DNA from: Trileptium ribeirensis
Taxonomy: Eukaryota > Nematoda > Enoplea > Enoplida > Thoracostomopsidae
NCBI GenBank assembly: GCA_030248225.1
Contig: JASANE010026875.1
Coordinates: forward strand, 1 to 64,000
Length of the DNA: 64,000 bases
Direction of reading: 5' to 3'
Within the stretch, counting starts at the first letter, position 1, and each line of letters opens with the position of its first letter. Under the pieces are notes generated by a model. The model searched no databases and was not told the origin of the DNA. It saw nothing but the letters and a program-made list of their open reading frames with translations. Made by a program: the position numbers and the translations under genes. This document shows, piece after piece, positions 1-11,254 of this stretch.

Positions 1-344
1 ATATACCAGCGCGAAACCCGTGTTCATATCTAATGAAATGGTAAATGTTAGAGTGCATGTATAGTTAGGAAATCAGGATAGAAAAAATCGTGCGATCAGC
101 TGTCAGGCTTATATATGATATACCTGCGCGAAACCCGTGTTCATATCTCATGAAATGGTAAATGTTAGAGTGCATATATAGATAGGAAATGAGGATAGAA
201 AAAATCATGCGTATCAGCTGTCAGGCTTATATATGATATACCAGCGCGAAACCCGTTTTCATATCTAATGAACTGGTAAATGTTAGAGTGCATATCTATA
301 GGAAATCAGGATAGAAACAATCGTGCGTATCCGGTGTCAGGCAT
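1..344. repeat. Tandem repeat, about 118 bp unit, nearly three copies
   Basis: Three head-to-tail copies begin near 1, 118 and 236. Each opens with ATACC(A/T)GCGCGAAACCCG and closes with a GTGTCAGGC-like or CTGTCAGGC-like segment. The copies differ by a few substitutions and small indels. The array may continue to the left of the window. Confidence 0.9.
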
Positions 345-1467
345 TATGCGATCGAAAGAAGTTTTTTGCACAATTATGCGACATTTGAGAAAACTTCGCT
401 AGCTCTATCTCAATCACACATTTTTGTTTCAAACAAAACAACATAACAAAAAGGGCTAACTAACGTAGATTGCAAAATATTAGACCGCCTAAGAACAATA
501 ACTAAACTACACTTAATTTATTCATTGACGCTTCTCATAATAACCGAAATATCGTTTCGATTAAAAATAATTTCCATGACTGTTCCCATCAAATACCGAA
601 GCTTCCAGGGACGTCTTGGGTTATTTAGGTTCAGGATGATGGGAGAAAAATAATAAGACCCGACCTAAACGTTTTCCAACCACTACAATTAAATACACAA
701 ATTATTTATGTATGCATGTGTCTTAAGTAAGTTTTGTTTTAAAACCCGGCTTGCTAAACTGTGTTTGAAATTTCTAAGGCAATCGAACAATGTAGAAATT
801 ATTTAAACTATTTATACATTTTATAGTAGCACAACATCAAATTAGATAGATACAATACGTCGGATCGAAGCTAACACTATTTCAATTGTTTCATTCATTG
901 TCGCCGACAACCATAAACTAAATATTAGCATGATAACCGGCTTAATGTTTGTGGTTATTACTCGTGCTTAAAATTTAATAAATGCTTCCATCAACACAAT
1001 TGCTGCCTTTAGTAGGATTAAATTTACAATGTAGGTCCTATACGACAGGGTGGGTTGGAGAAAAGCCGAAGGTAAAACTGGGATAAAATCGAACATATCG
1101 TGGCATATTTTGTGCTAAACATTGCTCTGGCAGACAAATTTACATCGCCAGGCTATACCTAAAGTCGAAGAAATAAAAATATCTAGAATCCAACATCTTA
1201 AGCTGTTTTAGGGCGGCGTCCCAAGAGGGTAGAGCATACGTCGGGGAAGGGGGCGGTCCCTACAGCTTTTTACTACTAATTAAATCATGGGGTTCTAGCA
1301 AAATAAATCCGGACGTTTGGTTTCCATTCGGTTTTCTTCCCGCGCTCTCTACTTTTAAAGGTCTTGCGACGACGCTAGGCCGTTGCTAACAACATTGATG
1401 TTTTACGTCAAAATAAACTCATTTTGGTTTTTAGGCTTAGTACATGGCTCGGACCTTAGCTGGGAAA
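345..1467. other. No gene recognised
   Basis: AT-rich DNA with no convincing reading frame, RNA gene or element end. Short frames here have no recognisable protein features. Confidence 0.6.
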
Positions 1468-1590
1468 TTGGGAATACTGATGCATGTGTGACATTGCGGG
1501 GGAATTTGTGAATTGAAATATATGAAATTCCAAGGGAATTTGGGAATTTTGATTTTATGAAATTCCGCGGGAATTTGGGAAACGGCAAAG
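1468..1590. repeat. Short imperfect repeats of GGGAATTTGGGAA
   Basis: Three or so spaced copies of a GGGAATTTGGGAA-like motif, linked by GAAATTCC segments. This looks like a decayed minisatellite and has no coding content. Confidence 0.55.
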
Positions 1591-1916
1591 TCGAAATGTG
1601 GGAAACGGAACACCTTTGAAAGAGGAGACTGCAATGTATGCGTCGATTTGCACAATACACACATTTTTCCGCTGGAAACGCAATCCCCAAAAGGCAAGCG
1701 CGGGCCACGTTATGTATTAAATCATATTAAAACGTTGTAATTATATGGATTAACAAAATTTTTGGAGGGAACTGCACTAAACTTTTCCAGATCAATGAAA
1801 TTGCCCAAATTTATATTAGGAGCGAAATAAGAAACGTATCCATAACTAACTTCAGTCTGACCCGGTTTTCCCAAACTTTCCGATAGTCATATTTAAAAGC
1901 TATTGCTCTAAATGTT

Positions 1917-2230
1917 TCTAGTATCCAGACTGTCCCAACTGGGACAATCGGGACAGTTCGGTTTCCACTGTCCCGACTGTCCCAATTGGGACAGTTGGGT
2001 TTCCACTGTCCCGACTGTCCCAATTGGGACATTTGGGTTTCCACTGTCCCGACTGTCCCAACTGGGACAATCGGGACAGTTGAGCATCCACTGTCCCGAC
2101 TGTTTCAGCTAGGACAATCGGGACAGTTGTGATAATCGGGCAATTTAGAACTAATGATTTAGCTAGACACACAGCAATGTTATAGACACACATATATACA
2201 TAAATTGACTGTCCCTGGGACAGTCGGGAA
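1917..2230. repeat. Minisatellite of about 38 bp units built from TGTCCC/GGGACA palindromes
   Basis: Copies of CCACTGTCCCGACTGTCCCA begin at about 1965, 2003, 2041 and 2088 (spacing 38, 38 and 47). Each unit holds a palindrome such as TGTCCCAATTGGGACA, so either strand could fold into a run of hairpins. A further TGTCCCTGGGACA copy lies near 2210. Frames crossing it on both strands are low-complexity by-products. Confidence 0.9.
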
Positions 2231-2795
2231 GCCCCTGAACTTGACATGGGCCGCCTTGCCGATGTCGTTAGCCCTTGAATTGCACTGATTTTTGCGTTGT
2301 TTTACTCAGCTCGCCAATGCGGTTCGAATGATACATAAACATTTTCATATATCGACTGATTATAAGCTAAATACCATTGATCAGTGATACTTCCTTCACT
2401 ACGATACACATAAAATTTTGTTGCAAAAGTAACATATGTTCCTTTGAATGCGAATGGTTTCTTAATTGCATATAATTTGTTCTCTGAATAACAAAAAAAT
2501 ATCAATACCTATTAGGGAACATATGTATGTTAGTGTTGATATTAGCGAAAGATGTCAGCCGGTCGGAGATTGTCCCTGTCTTGCGTCGGCAAACGGCCGA
2601 CTGCTATAAATTTTCTCCCGTTGACAGTGGCGCGAGTCGTTGGTCAACAATGGTTGTAGCTCGGCCGGCCGTGGTCTATACGTTTATTACTGTATAAACC
2701 GTTTGAAATTGGGTCAATAGTCATGACCTGCAAGCTGGCAGTTCATGACCAGCGAACTAAATTCGTAGACGTCGTGACCCGAAATTCAAAACGCC
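2231..2795. other. No gene recognised
   Basis: Unique-looking sequence with no supported coding region. It may be the 5' part of the NADAR/LINE remnant that follows, but nothing shows this directly. Confidence 0.5.
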
Positions 2796-2995
2796 ACAGT
2801 GTATATTAGCAGCTCTTGGAAGGCCATGTATAAACATCACCACACGGCACAACAGAAAAAATATCTCAACAAACAGAGACTTAATATACATGAATCGTTA
2901 AACTCCGTAAGTGCAACGTTTACCGAGTGGGCCAATTTAACTTATCTCCGCCATTCTCCCTTGTTTAGTAAATCAGCTGAAGTGTATCCCAGCAT

Positions 2996-3691
2996 TTGCA
3001 TTTTTCTTTTCGCCACGGCAGCACTACTGTTACGTCACCCTCAATACTCGAATACAACAGCGCTAGTATTGCCGAAGCTGCTAATGCGGAACTCAACCCT
3101 AATGCTCCACCTGAGATTTCTACATCATCCAAAGCTCCGGTTTACGGCGCACCTAGTTTAACTATTATCAACAAGTCATCACTGCCTTCGCCGTACGATG
3201 TGTATGTGAAAGAAGTTGTGTCCTTGAATGAATTAAACAAAGCCACCCCTTTTTACTATAAACAAAGGGATAATGGTAAATTATCAAATTTCTGGCCGGC
3301 AAATTTTACTCTGGACGGTAATCAATACTTTTGTGTCGAGCAATACTATTATCATCAACTAGCGTTAATGAATAATGAAACTACTCTAGCTGAATCTATT
3401 CTCGAGGCACCCAATAATCATTTGACGGATGCTCTAGCAATTAAGCGTACTTGTAGATGATTATCCAGGCGCCCAAAAACAGTAAATATAAAGACACTAT
3501 ATAATTTGTTGTGGGTGGCAAATGTGGCGAAATTTGAACAGAATCATGATTTAGCTAGACATTTTTTCAACACAACGGGAACTAGGTTAGTGGAGGTTGA
3601 AACAGAGCCGTCTGTGTGGAGTACAGGATTCTTCATGTCAAATCTAGGCGTTTGTCATAAACCAAACTTTTGGCATTTACTCTTCTGTTAA
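2996..3691 (+). pseudogene. NADAR (YbiA/DUF1768-like) domain, one in-frame stop
   Basis: The NADAR family includes bacterial YbiA, an N-glycosidase acting on reactive riboflavin-pathway intermediates; related domains occur with ADP-ribose systems. The frame shows the family layout in order. First comes FYY..RDNGKLSNFWPANF, then LDGNQYFCVEQYYYHQ (compare SEHYFQ, whose glutamate is important in YbiA), then after the stop VANVAKFEQN, the TGTRLVE segment and WSTG. A single TGA at 3458-3460 splits the domain and the frame is otherwise open on both sides of it. The N-terminal 70 residues are Ser/Ala/Pro-rich without a recognised domain. Only about 15 bp separate its end from a LINE endonuclease tail in another frame, so it is probably part of, or trapped by, a retroelement. 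The fold assignment is good; activity is unlikely because of the stop, unless it is read through. Confidence 0.7.
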
Positions 3692-3707
3692 TACTGCCAC
3701 CAATAGT

Positions 3708-4240
3708 ATGTGTACTGCGCGAACTGTAAATTTAAGCGATCATCGTTTGTTTAGAATAAAGGTAAAAATAACTGGTCTTGATAGAGGTAGCGGTCTCTAT
3801 AAATTAAAAACGCTTCTGTTGTCCGACCCATACTCAATAAATTATATAAAAGAGTTGTTGGAAACACTATTTTCTACCGAAGATTTAGTTAACGGATGGG
3901 AGATTTTTAAAATAGATGTTCGTATATTTTTCAACGTTTAGGGAAACAAAACGCCAAACAACGAAACTTAAATAGGATAACTATAGAAAGAGATATTTTG
4001 GCTACCTAGAATTTGCGTCAAGACAAACCAACTGATCCTACTCTGCGAAGTGAGCTAAAATCTTTAAAAACAAAACTGGAACTGCAAAACAACTTTTATG
4101 TCGCTGCATGCCGCCACACCACATACTATAATACCTTTGTCATTGACAAAATCTCTGTTTCTACAGCTAAGTACCATTATGTAACTGGATCGTTTCGGTC
4201 CGTTACGTGCGCTTTACAGGAATTCGACGTCAAAACCTAG
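3708..4240 (+). pseudogene. Tx1/L1-like LINE fragment: end of APE endonuclease and linker
   Basis: The segment NLSDHRLFRIKVKI carries the SDH motif that ends AP-type LINE endonucleases. It is followed by a 'RGSGLYKL...LLSDPY' stretch and a 'WEIFKIDVRIF' stretch, which are typical of the endonuclease-RT linker in L1/Tx1-type elements. A stop near 3939 and another before 4013 interrupt the frame. A charged segment (about 4013-4150) then continues the linker. Most of the endonuclease upstream of SDH is missing, because the NADAR remnant directly precedes it. The matching RT half could be the copy at 11.25-13.6 kb on the same strand. This is a dead copy. Confidence 0.6.
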
Positions 4241-4277
4241 CGAAAACGTCTCAAATCGAACCTGGTGCCATGGTTAC

Positions 4278-4535
4278 TATCCATATTTTGCCAGCTATAA
4301 ATATTTTGCCAGTTACCCATATTTTGCCAGCTATAAATATTTTCCAGTTATAAATGTGTTGCCAGCTATCCATATTTTGCCAGCTATAAATATTTTGCCA
4401 GTTATAAATATTTTGTCAGTTATCAATATTTTACCAGCGATCCATATTTTGTCAGCTATAAAATTTGCCAGTTATCAATATTTTGCCAGTTATCAATACT
4501 TTGATAGTAATCAATGCTGTGCCCGTTATCAATGT
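4278..4535. repeat. AT-rich minisatellite, about 19-20 bp unit
   Basis: More than ten imperfect copies of a CAG(C/T)TATAAATATTTTGC unit, with ATAAAT/ATCCAT/ATCAAT variants, run head to tail. The copies degrade to the right. The open frame across it is a consequence of the periodicity, not a gene. Confidence 0.9.
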
Positions 4536-7500
4536 CTGATATATACTTTATCAAATTTTTGTACGCATTTTTCATTTATGGCGCGTCGTCTTGGACGGAC
4601 CCCTCAAGGCCCACAGAAAGTTTGATTCAGGTAAAGGTTCAAATTTCGAACGAAAAGGGAACGCAACAAAGTCTTTACCTGGCACCAAGATAAGAGACCT
4701 AACGGAACTCGACCAATAGCCCCTATGCTTCCCATTGAAAATTCAAATTTATGACCGTCCGGGAATAGGAGGCCACTGGTCAATTGAGCCAGACCCTTAC
4801 CGCACAAGTGATCAATACCAAGAGTATCGATTTTACCTGGCTTAAGCATTGTATAGCGTAATGGTCGCACAAATAAGCTGAACCAAATGGGTTACGGTAG
4901 CTTCCGAATATTCGGAAACAACGGACATCGGGCTCGTTTATCGGCGCGCAACCGTCCAAGGGATGAGATTTCCCGGAAATGTTCCGAGTACTTTCTGGTG
5001 GAGAATTTTTAGGGCTTTCAAATGAGGTCAAAATATCACAAATCCTGGAGTATTTCACGAGATATCTTGGGGACAAACAGGCGAACGTTCAACTAACAGC
5101 CACTACTTACGCTAGGTTTGGCTGGTGACCATGGTTCCGAGTAGATCTAACTTAGATATATATGCGGATATATAGATATATGTGTGTACTACTTGATTTC
5201 CACGCCCCGGTACTTCTATTTTTCTCGCCTCCACCGGACAAATCCTCCTTTTTCACAGCACTTTTAACGCCTCACAATCGCCCGACTAGCGCTCTTGCAG
5301 CTGGTGTTTCTTCTTATCGTCGAATCATAGATGGGAATTGTGCGTGTCTCTAAGTAAATTACCCATTGAGACATCTAACGAGACCAGGTGGGTCTCGACC
5401 TGATCAGTCATTTCACTACTATGGGAGTTATTTTTCCGTTTTATGACGCACTATGAAAATTCGACACAAAATTCCGTCAGCTTGCACCAACCCCGTACTT
5501 GACCCCTGACACTAAAGTCGCTCATGCGACCCCTCATTCTACTCGCCTGTTTTTGGCGAGCACAATGATATACGGCATGCCTCTGTTCGCCTTCCCGCTA
5601 ACTCGCTATAAAACACGCCAAAGTGCCCCTAGTCTGAAAAACCCGACTATAGGTGTGTACAAAACGCCCGAAAATTTATCCCTAACTCGAATATAGGCAA
5701 ATCGCCCCTCATCACGTTCAACACGTCGAGATATCACCAAATATGCCCGGCGGGTTTCCGTCCGTTGCCCCGTTAACTCGGGACAGCCGACAAAAGCGCC
5801 CCCACCGCTATCGACACTCTCTCTATCTGCAGTGATTTTAGTGCCCTTTTAACTGCTGCCTTTCAGGCAGAGAAATTACCCCTCGTTTGAATCATCTTTC
5901 CAAGGCGAATCCAACGAAGCCCGGCGGGCGTCGCTTCACCCAACCTTTAGTGCGGAAAAGCCCGGTGAAGCCCTGTACACTTATATATGTCGGAACCCAA
6001 ATGTGGGTCCCGACCCGACACTACGTCTACCCCGTTGTGTTTGGTATCATTCGGCCCCGTTCTTCGTCCTGGGACCAAATTTCACCCCAGCCCCTCCAAA
6101 ATCTCAAGGGTTTCCTTTGCCCCGCTTCCCTTCCCGTGCCCCTTCTTTTCCTCTCCGTGTCCTCGTTTTCTTTTCTTTCTCTCTCTAACCGACTTCTTTG
6201 GTCGGTTGTTGTCGCCGCTGTCGTCGTGGCTGTGTAGTATCTATGTGTTGTCGTTGTTGTTGTTGCTATTGTTGTGGTTGTTGTTGTTGTTGTTGTGGTT
6301 GTTCTGTGTGTTTCCGATGCGAACTTGAGCGACCTTTCTGTCGCTCAGGTCGCCCATGTGTCTCTTGTGTATTGTATATTTATGTGCTCATGAGTATTTG
6401 TTTGTATGTGTATGTACGTATGTATCTAGAGATATATATGTATATATATACTTGTATATAAGGACATGACAAAAACAGGACGAACGAGGACAGTACGTAC
6501 TAAACTGCTCTAAATTTGTAAGTTCAACGGATGGACTAGACACGAACGACTAGGAAGGACGGGGGGTATGTTTAGACCCTCCCGTGGGTTTTTGAGGCCC
6601 CCGATTAGGGCGCTCTTGATGGCTATGGCTAACGAGGAATGCGCTGCGCCCCCAATCGCAAAATAAGCCCATTCCCGCGCCATCGGTTCCCCCCTTTGGG
6701 ACGTCTAAAGACGCCCTGTCATGATATCTGAGAAAACGTCAGAATGGAATGTTTGGCTTTATCTCACAAGCCGACATATAAACGTGCAATGTTTGCACGT
6801 TTACCCATGGATTCGATAGCAAGATTTAGCCCCCAGATGGACTCTTGTGAGGCTTACGTGGGTAATGGATGGGACTGCTAACTCGTCGAACAATAGAAAT
6901 TTAGCCTTAAATCGACGAGTAAGCCAACAAAGTTTGATGAATGAGGACATGAAGACCGAACTGACACGAAAAGAGGACAAATTCTCAGCTTACTACAAGT
7001 ATATCCATAGGTAGGAGCTGACTTTCAAATTTGAAATTTGACGGGTGATCCAACTCTTTTCGTGGGACAGTTGGGAATAACAGACAATTTAAGTTAGGTA
7101 AGGGGTTTAACGATTTGACTGATGGGTTTTGGGTAAGGAGTTTTAAGTTGATTGACAGGAATTTGAAAATGACAATGGGGTTCAATATTTTATTCGAATT
7201 TGAGTTAAATTCGCAAATGTTCTGTATTCGGAGGGTTCAAATTTGATGTCGGCGATTTCGATTGAAGCCGACTCTCTTTAACGGGGTTCCAGGGTTTACG
7301 ATACCTGTCAAAAAAGAAAATTTGGAAAATTTTCCGATTGGGCGCCCGGGTTTGAACTCGAACAGTGGGCGTTAAGAGATCATCGGCGATTGGATGGTGA
7401 CAAAATCGCCATCCTAAAATGCAGGCGAAAATTTTGAGGCGACGACTACCGCGTCGACTCTTAGAAACAGTTCGGCTTCGGCAGCGCGGAGTTCGGTCGA

Positions 7501-8926
7501 CTTTACTGACCGGCTCCGACGCTTTAGTTTCACTGTATGGTTTTACCTCGATTTTTGACTTTCTTGTGCTTTTGTTTTCTCGGTTTGGAATGGGATTCGA
7601 CGACTGGAGGACCCGCGTAGACATCTTCCGTCTCGCGGAAGGGGACTAGCAATTGCTGTCCCGGATCAAGCTTTGTAAGTCAGGACGATAACCGAGCGCG
7701 TGGGGGTTTATTTTCCCCAGCTATGATTGTAACAGACCGTTCAGCGAAAGTCAGTTATCTGTAGCATTAGTTGGCACGCCATAGGTTGACCTTACATCGG
7801 TCAGTATACGCCCCGTTTTACATGCTGACTTGCTACACTTTTACAAATCCCTCGATAAAACCTCCTGGGTCTAGTTCTGTTTTGGGCATCTTGAGCGATT
7901 GCATGGGAGGTATTAAATTGTGCGCACCAAAGTCGAAGTAGTTCTGATTCCCCGTGGTCTTAGGTAGAACAAAATAATATGGACGCCTTCGTCCATGGTT
8001 TTACATGACTTGTCGCTCTTGAGGTAGGGCTATCGAATTTTCCTGAGCCAACCACGGTAAAATTTCCCAACGAAACCATAGGGACTTGCTTGCTTATCTC
8101 TGATTATGGTTATTGTTTACAAATTTATAGCTTAGTGGACAGTTCGACGCTCATGCCGCTGCTTGAGCTCGGACTGACTTCGCAGTTAGGGACAGAGTAC
8201 TAGCCTCTGTCGGGCTTTAGGAAACTCCAAAATTTCGTTTATCAGTTTGAGCTAAGAAAATTTGGGAAATATAAAAGATTAAACAAATCCTAAGTACATT
8301 AATATGAGCATAAGGTCTTTGCTATCTGGAAAGGGGTGATTCCTGCGTACTTTCGTAGTTAAATTAATTTGCTTTCATATGAAACCCGTGTCTCAGTAGA
8401 TCCTCATTCTAAGTGTTATATAGTAGTTCGCTCCGATCGCCCGAGTCTTTGACAGCCCCCGAACTTCCCTCGCTAGTAACCCGTCAAAGTACGGCGTTGT
8501 AATATTTATCTTCGGAATCATTTCAACTGAACTATTAAGGTTACCAAAGTTCGCAACAACCCGCATACATGGTTCAGCCTTGGCAATAGTATCGTTTGAA
8601 CTACTTTTGACAAAAAAAACGACCTGACAGCATGGCCAGATGCCACCACCGACTGCATTTCTCTGTTGAAGGGCCTGTTAGGTTGCCTCATATATAAAAT
8701 AAAATTACTGTACCCTCATTGTAATAAGAAAAATCGCGTCCTCTCGCGAATCGTTTTGACCACAAATCGAGCAAGTGCAAAACCCTGTTTTATTTCTGGA
8801 GCGAGTTGATCGCTGAGTTTAGCAGTTTTTTGTCTTGATCTGGTTGCCCGTTTGGCTATGTACTGTGTAAGACCCCGATTCAGTTTTTCACAGTTCTTGC
8901 ATTCGCTTTTTATCATTGCCCGTTCC
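4536..8926. other. Unassigned, moderately GC-richer block
   Basis: No reading frame here has recognisable domain content. Base composition is visibly richer in C/G runs than the flanks. Together with 9.1-11.2 kb it separates two same-strand LINE remnants, so it may be one or more inserted elements, but I found no matching terminal repeats. The 139-codon minus-strand frame at 7205-7624 is basic and Ser/Arg-rich and resembles nothing I know. Confidence 0.4.
6110..6462. repeat. Low-complexity: pyrimidine tract, GTT microsatellite, ATGT-rich tail
   Basis: Three low-complexity blocks follow each other: a C/T-rich tract (about 6117-6190), a GTTGTT-rich microsatellite with interruptions (about 6198-6305), and a TATG/ATAT-rich stretch (about 6385-6462). 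The Cys- and Leu-rich frames across it are products of the GTT repeat. Confidence 0.85.
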
Positions 8927-9003
8927 GAGTTTCGATCCTGGACGGGGAAATTAAGCCCACTGCAGAGTTATCAGTATTAACCACTCGACTATCGAGTTCT
9001 GAT
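8927..9003 (-). pseudogene. tRNA-like sequence (Ser/iMet-like boxes), probably a tRNA pseudogene or SINE head
   Basis: On the minus strand, TAGTCGAGTGGTTAA matches a pol III A box. About 45 nt downstream, GGATCGAAACTC resembles a B box. A GGGC...CCCC segment between them resembles a long variable arm, as in tRNA-Ser. The putative anticodon loop lacks the conserved U33 and the acceptor and T stems do not pair properly, so this is not a functional tRNA. A tRNA-derived SINE is the alternative reading. Confidence 0.35.
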
Positions 9004-9030
9004 AGATGGAACTAAAAGTTTAGTAATAAC

Positions 9031-9090
9031 TCGACTGCACAATTTCGATAGTGCAGTCGAGACACTGCACAAATATAATATGTGCAGTGT
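9031..9090. repeat. Two adjacent perfect hairpins with related stems
   Basis: TCGACTGCAC (9031-9040) pairs perfectly with GTGCAGTCGA (9051-9060) around a 10-nt loop. ACACTGCACA (9062-9071) pairs perfectly with TGTGCAGTGT (9081-9090) around a 9-nt loop. The two stems share the core CTGCAC/GTGCAG. A purine-rich tract (about 9100-9175) follows directly. Confidence 0.8.
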
Positions 9091-11254
9091 AGTAAGGCTT
9101 TAGGATAAGTCAGAGAAAGAGAGAAAAGACAAAAGACAGAACGACAAAAAGGGGGCAAAGCAAAGAGAAAGAAACCGACACGGATACACCAACCCAAAAG
9201 GGACGCCGACGCGTCCGAGAGTAAACGGTCGCGTGCCCCGTCGGCCAACGAACCGGCAGGTCTAGCCAGTCCCGCCTAGGACACTATGGAAATTATTGAA
9301 ATAGGGGGCTGACTCCTAGAGCGCCCCGTAACCTACACTTTGACACCAAACGCACCCCAGAGTGCGAACCTAGCCAAGATAATAGAGTAGGGACAACAAT
9401 CCGCTCCCCAAACTGTCAGAACAGCTACATTGGTCGCCTAGTAGGTTGTATAAGACGGCAATTGCCCGTGTATGCGCCTAGTTAGGCAGGCGAAAAGTAA
9501 CTAGGGGCAACCCTTCGAAATGACCAAACCGGCGCCTCCCGGCAAGTATTACATAGCTGAAGCATTCTTCCACCACCCAAAATCAACCCCCTCTGTTATA
9601 AGCCAACAATACGCGAATTTTTTAGGACCTGGAGCAATCGAGCGCCCGTTTGGACTATCAGAGACGCTGAGACTACAGTAGTTCGCAATTAGCACAAAAC
9701 CCGTCATAAGGGCGAAACGTTGTAAGAGACTCGATAGAGATGCTAGGTAAGATTAACTGGATCCAGAATGCATGCCGGACGGAGCGTCCATATAGTTGAT
9801 TGTCATACTGGTACCCCGTTATTAAAATGGCGTTTATTGGTAGCTGTTTGTTGTGAATTTCACTGATAAATTTGCCAGGACCACATATTGAAATGTACCA
9901 TATTCGGCCTGCTTAATGTACCCATGTCTTAACCTGTATTTTGAAGCCAAGCTATGACTAGTGCGATAGATCGTGCCCCTTTGCTATTGCGCAGATGCAG
10001 TTGTGCGCCCGCTAGCTTTGGTGCGCTGTCGCTGTAACATATTGTTTCGTTACCCTCGCTGCAAGCATGGTTTGGCCCTCGTCTGGCTAGCACACAATTC
10101 ACCCATTGCGACATCCCGCTTTTCCATAATTCACGTAGCATACTTCTAGCGCCGCGCGTTATTGAGAGCGTTATTGAGAGCGAACTTCGAAGCACGCCAG
10201 AACGTATGACCCGAGCCATAACCGCATTGGTTGTAGCTGACGATGAACGTCTCGGGCACAGATTCTGGCCCGGCCTTGCCGGGAACGCCTTCGCTCGTGC
10301 TGCCCCTCCCCTCCACGCTGAGCAGTAGAAAAGGGAGCGACCGTTCGGACTGTCAGAAGGTTACTATCTTGGATTGTATTGTCTCATGCTTTATTTTGAT
10401 TTCCTATTATCGAGGAGTGTGGTATAAAACCGTAAATAAACTCTTGAAAGTAACATGACGTGTCTCGTGTTATTTATTTCCCAGCGCGATAAATGCGTCC
10501 GAATAGACGGGCCAAACCCGCGTGCCACGGCTTGACGAGGGGAACATTCCAAGCCCTGACACGCGCGGTTCGCCACCAGTGCTAGTATACTAGAATAACG
10601 GAATTACTGCGAAAGTGGTCCATCAAAGTTGCCTACCGAGCTCGTTGGTGATATTATCATTTTCAAACTCAATACCAAAATTTATTAGGAAAACTTTAGC
10701 ACCTCCAATATAACACAAAATTTAAATAGGAAAGCTTTATCACTGCATCCGAATGCAACTAAGCTATCAAGTTTCTAACCAGACTATCCGACGTTAAACT
10801 CTCAGGGAATGTCGGAACCCTGTGGGGGCCACATAGGCTTCAAACAACTAAAGTGTTCGACCAGGAACAAACTAAGTGGAATTCAAACTTTATCGAGCAA
10901 ACCTAAATCATCTCACATTTTTACTTTGAATTAGGCTAGATAAAACAACTTCCGTGAGATTCGTATAGGGAATATCGGTTTGACATTATGACCTGTGAGC
11001 AGGTTTCGGTGTCAACCTCCCTGGGGGACCTCAGCAATCATATCAAAATACGAGACACGTGCGCAACCAATCAGGTGGGGTCCGAACACTCCTCGTGAAA
11101 CGCGCCTGTGGCCTGCTAAGCTCCATAGCTTCTTGGTCTGACCAGGAAAAGTGGCTAAATTGTAAAACTTCGGGTCCACCCTTGAGGTTATGATAGCCGG
11201 GGTCGTTTGGGCATGGTGTTAGGAAGTTGCGCCATGCAGCTGCGTCCCATTATT
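9091..11254. other. Unassigned block, no gene recognised
   Basis: Continues the GC-richer block. It contains a purine-rich tract at its start and an LTR-like promoter/poly(A) cluster near 10.42 kb, and nothing else I can assign. Short frames (for example 9929-10219 on the minus strand and 10243-10458 on the plus strand) have no recognised domains. Confidence 0.4.
10423..10440 (+). promoter_or_regulatory. Possible TATA box and closely spaced poly(A) signal, LTR-like
   Basis: TATAAAA at 10423-10429 is followed by AATAAA at 10435-10440. Such close spacing is seen in compact LTRs, where promoter and polyadenylation signals lie side by side. The upstream 200 bp are GC-rich and include a CCCGGC...GCCGGG hairpin near 10270. 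No second LTR copy or element ends were found, so this could be chance. Confidence 0.25.

Noticed and set aside
1403..1708. Overlapping minus-strand frames of about 100 codons
   Set aside because: They arise from the GGGAATTTGGGAA repeats and have no domain or codon pattern of a gene.
5887..6461. Several overlapping plus-strand frames rich in Cys, Leu or Ser
   Set aside because: They follow the pyrimidine tract and GTT microsatellite in all three frames, so they are composition artefacts.
7205..7624. 139-codon basic minus-strand frame, possible gag-like protein
   Set aside because: No zinc knuckle, no capsid motif and no neighbour that would make it part of an element.
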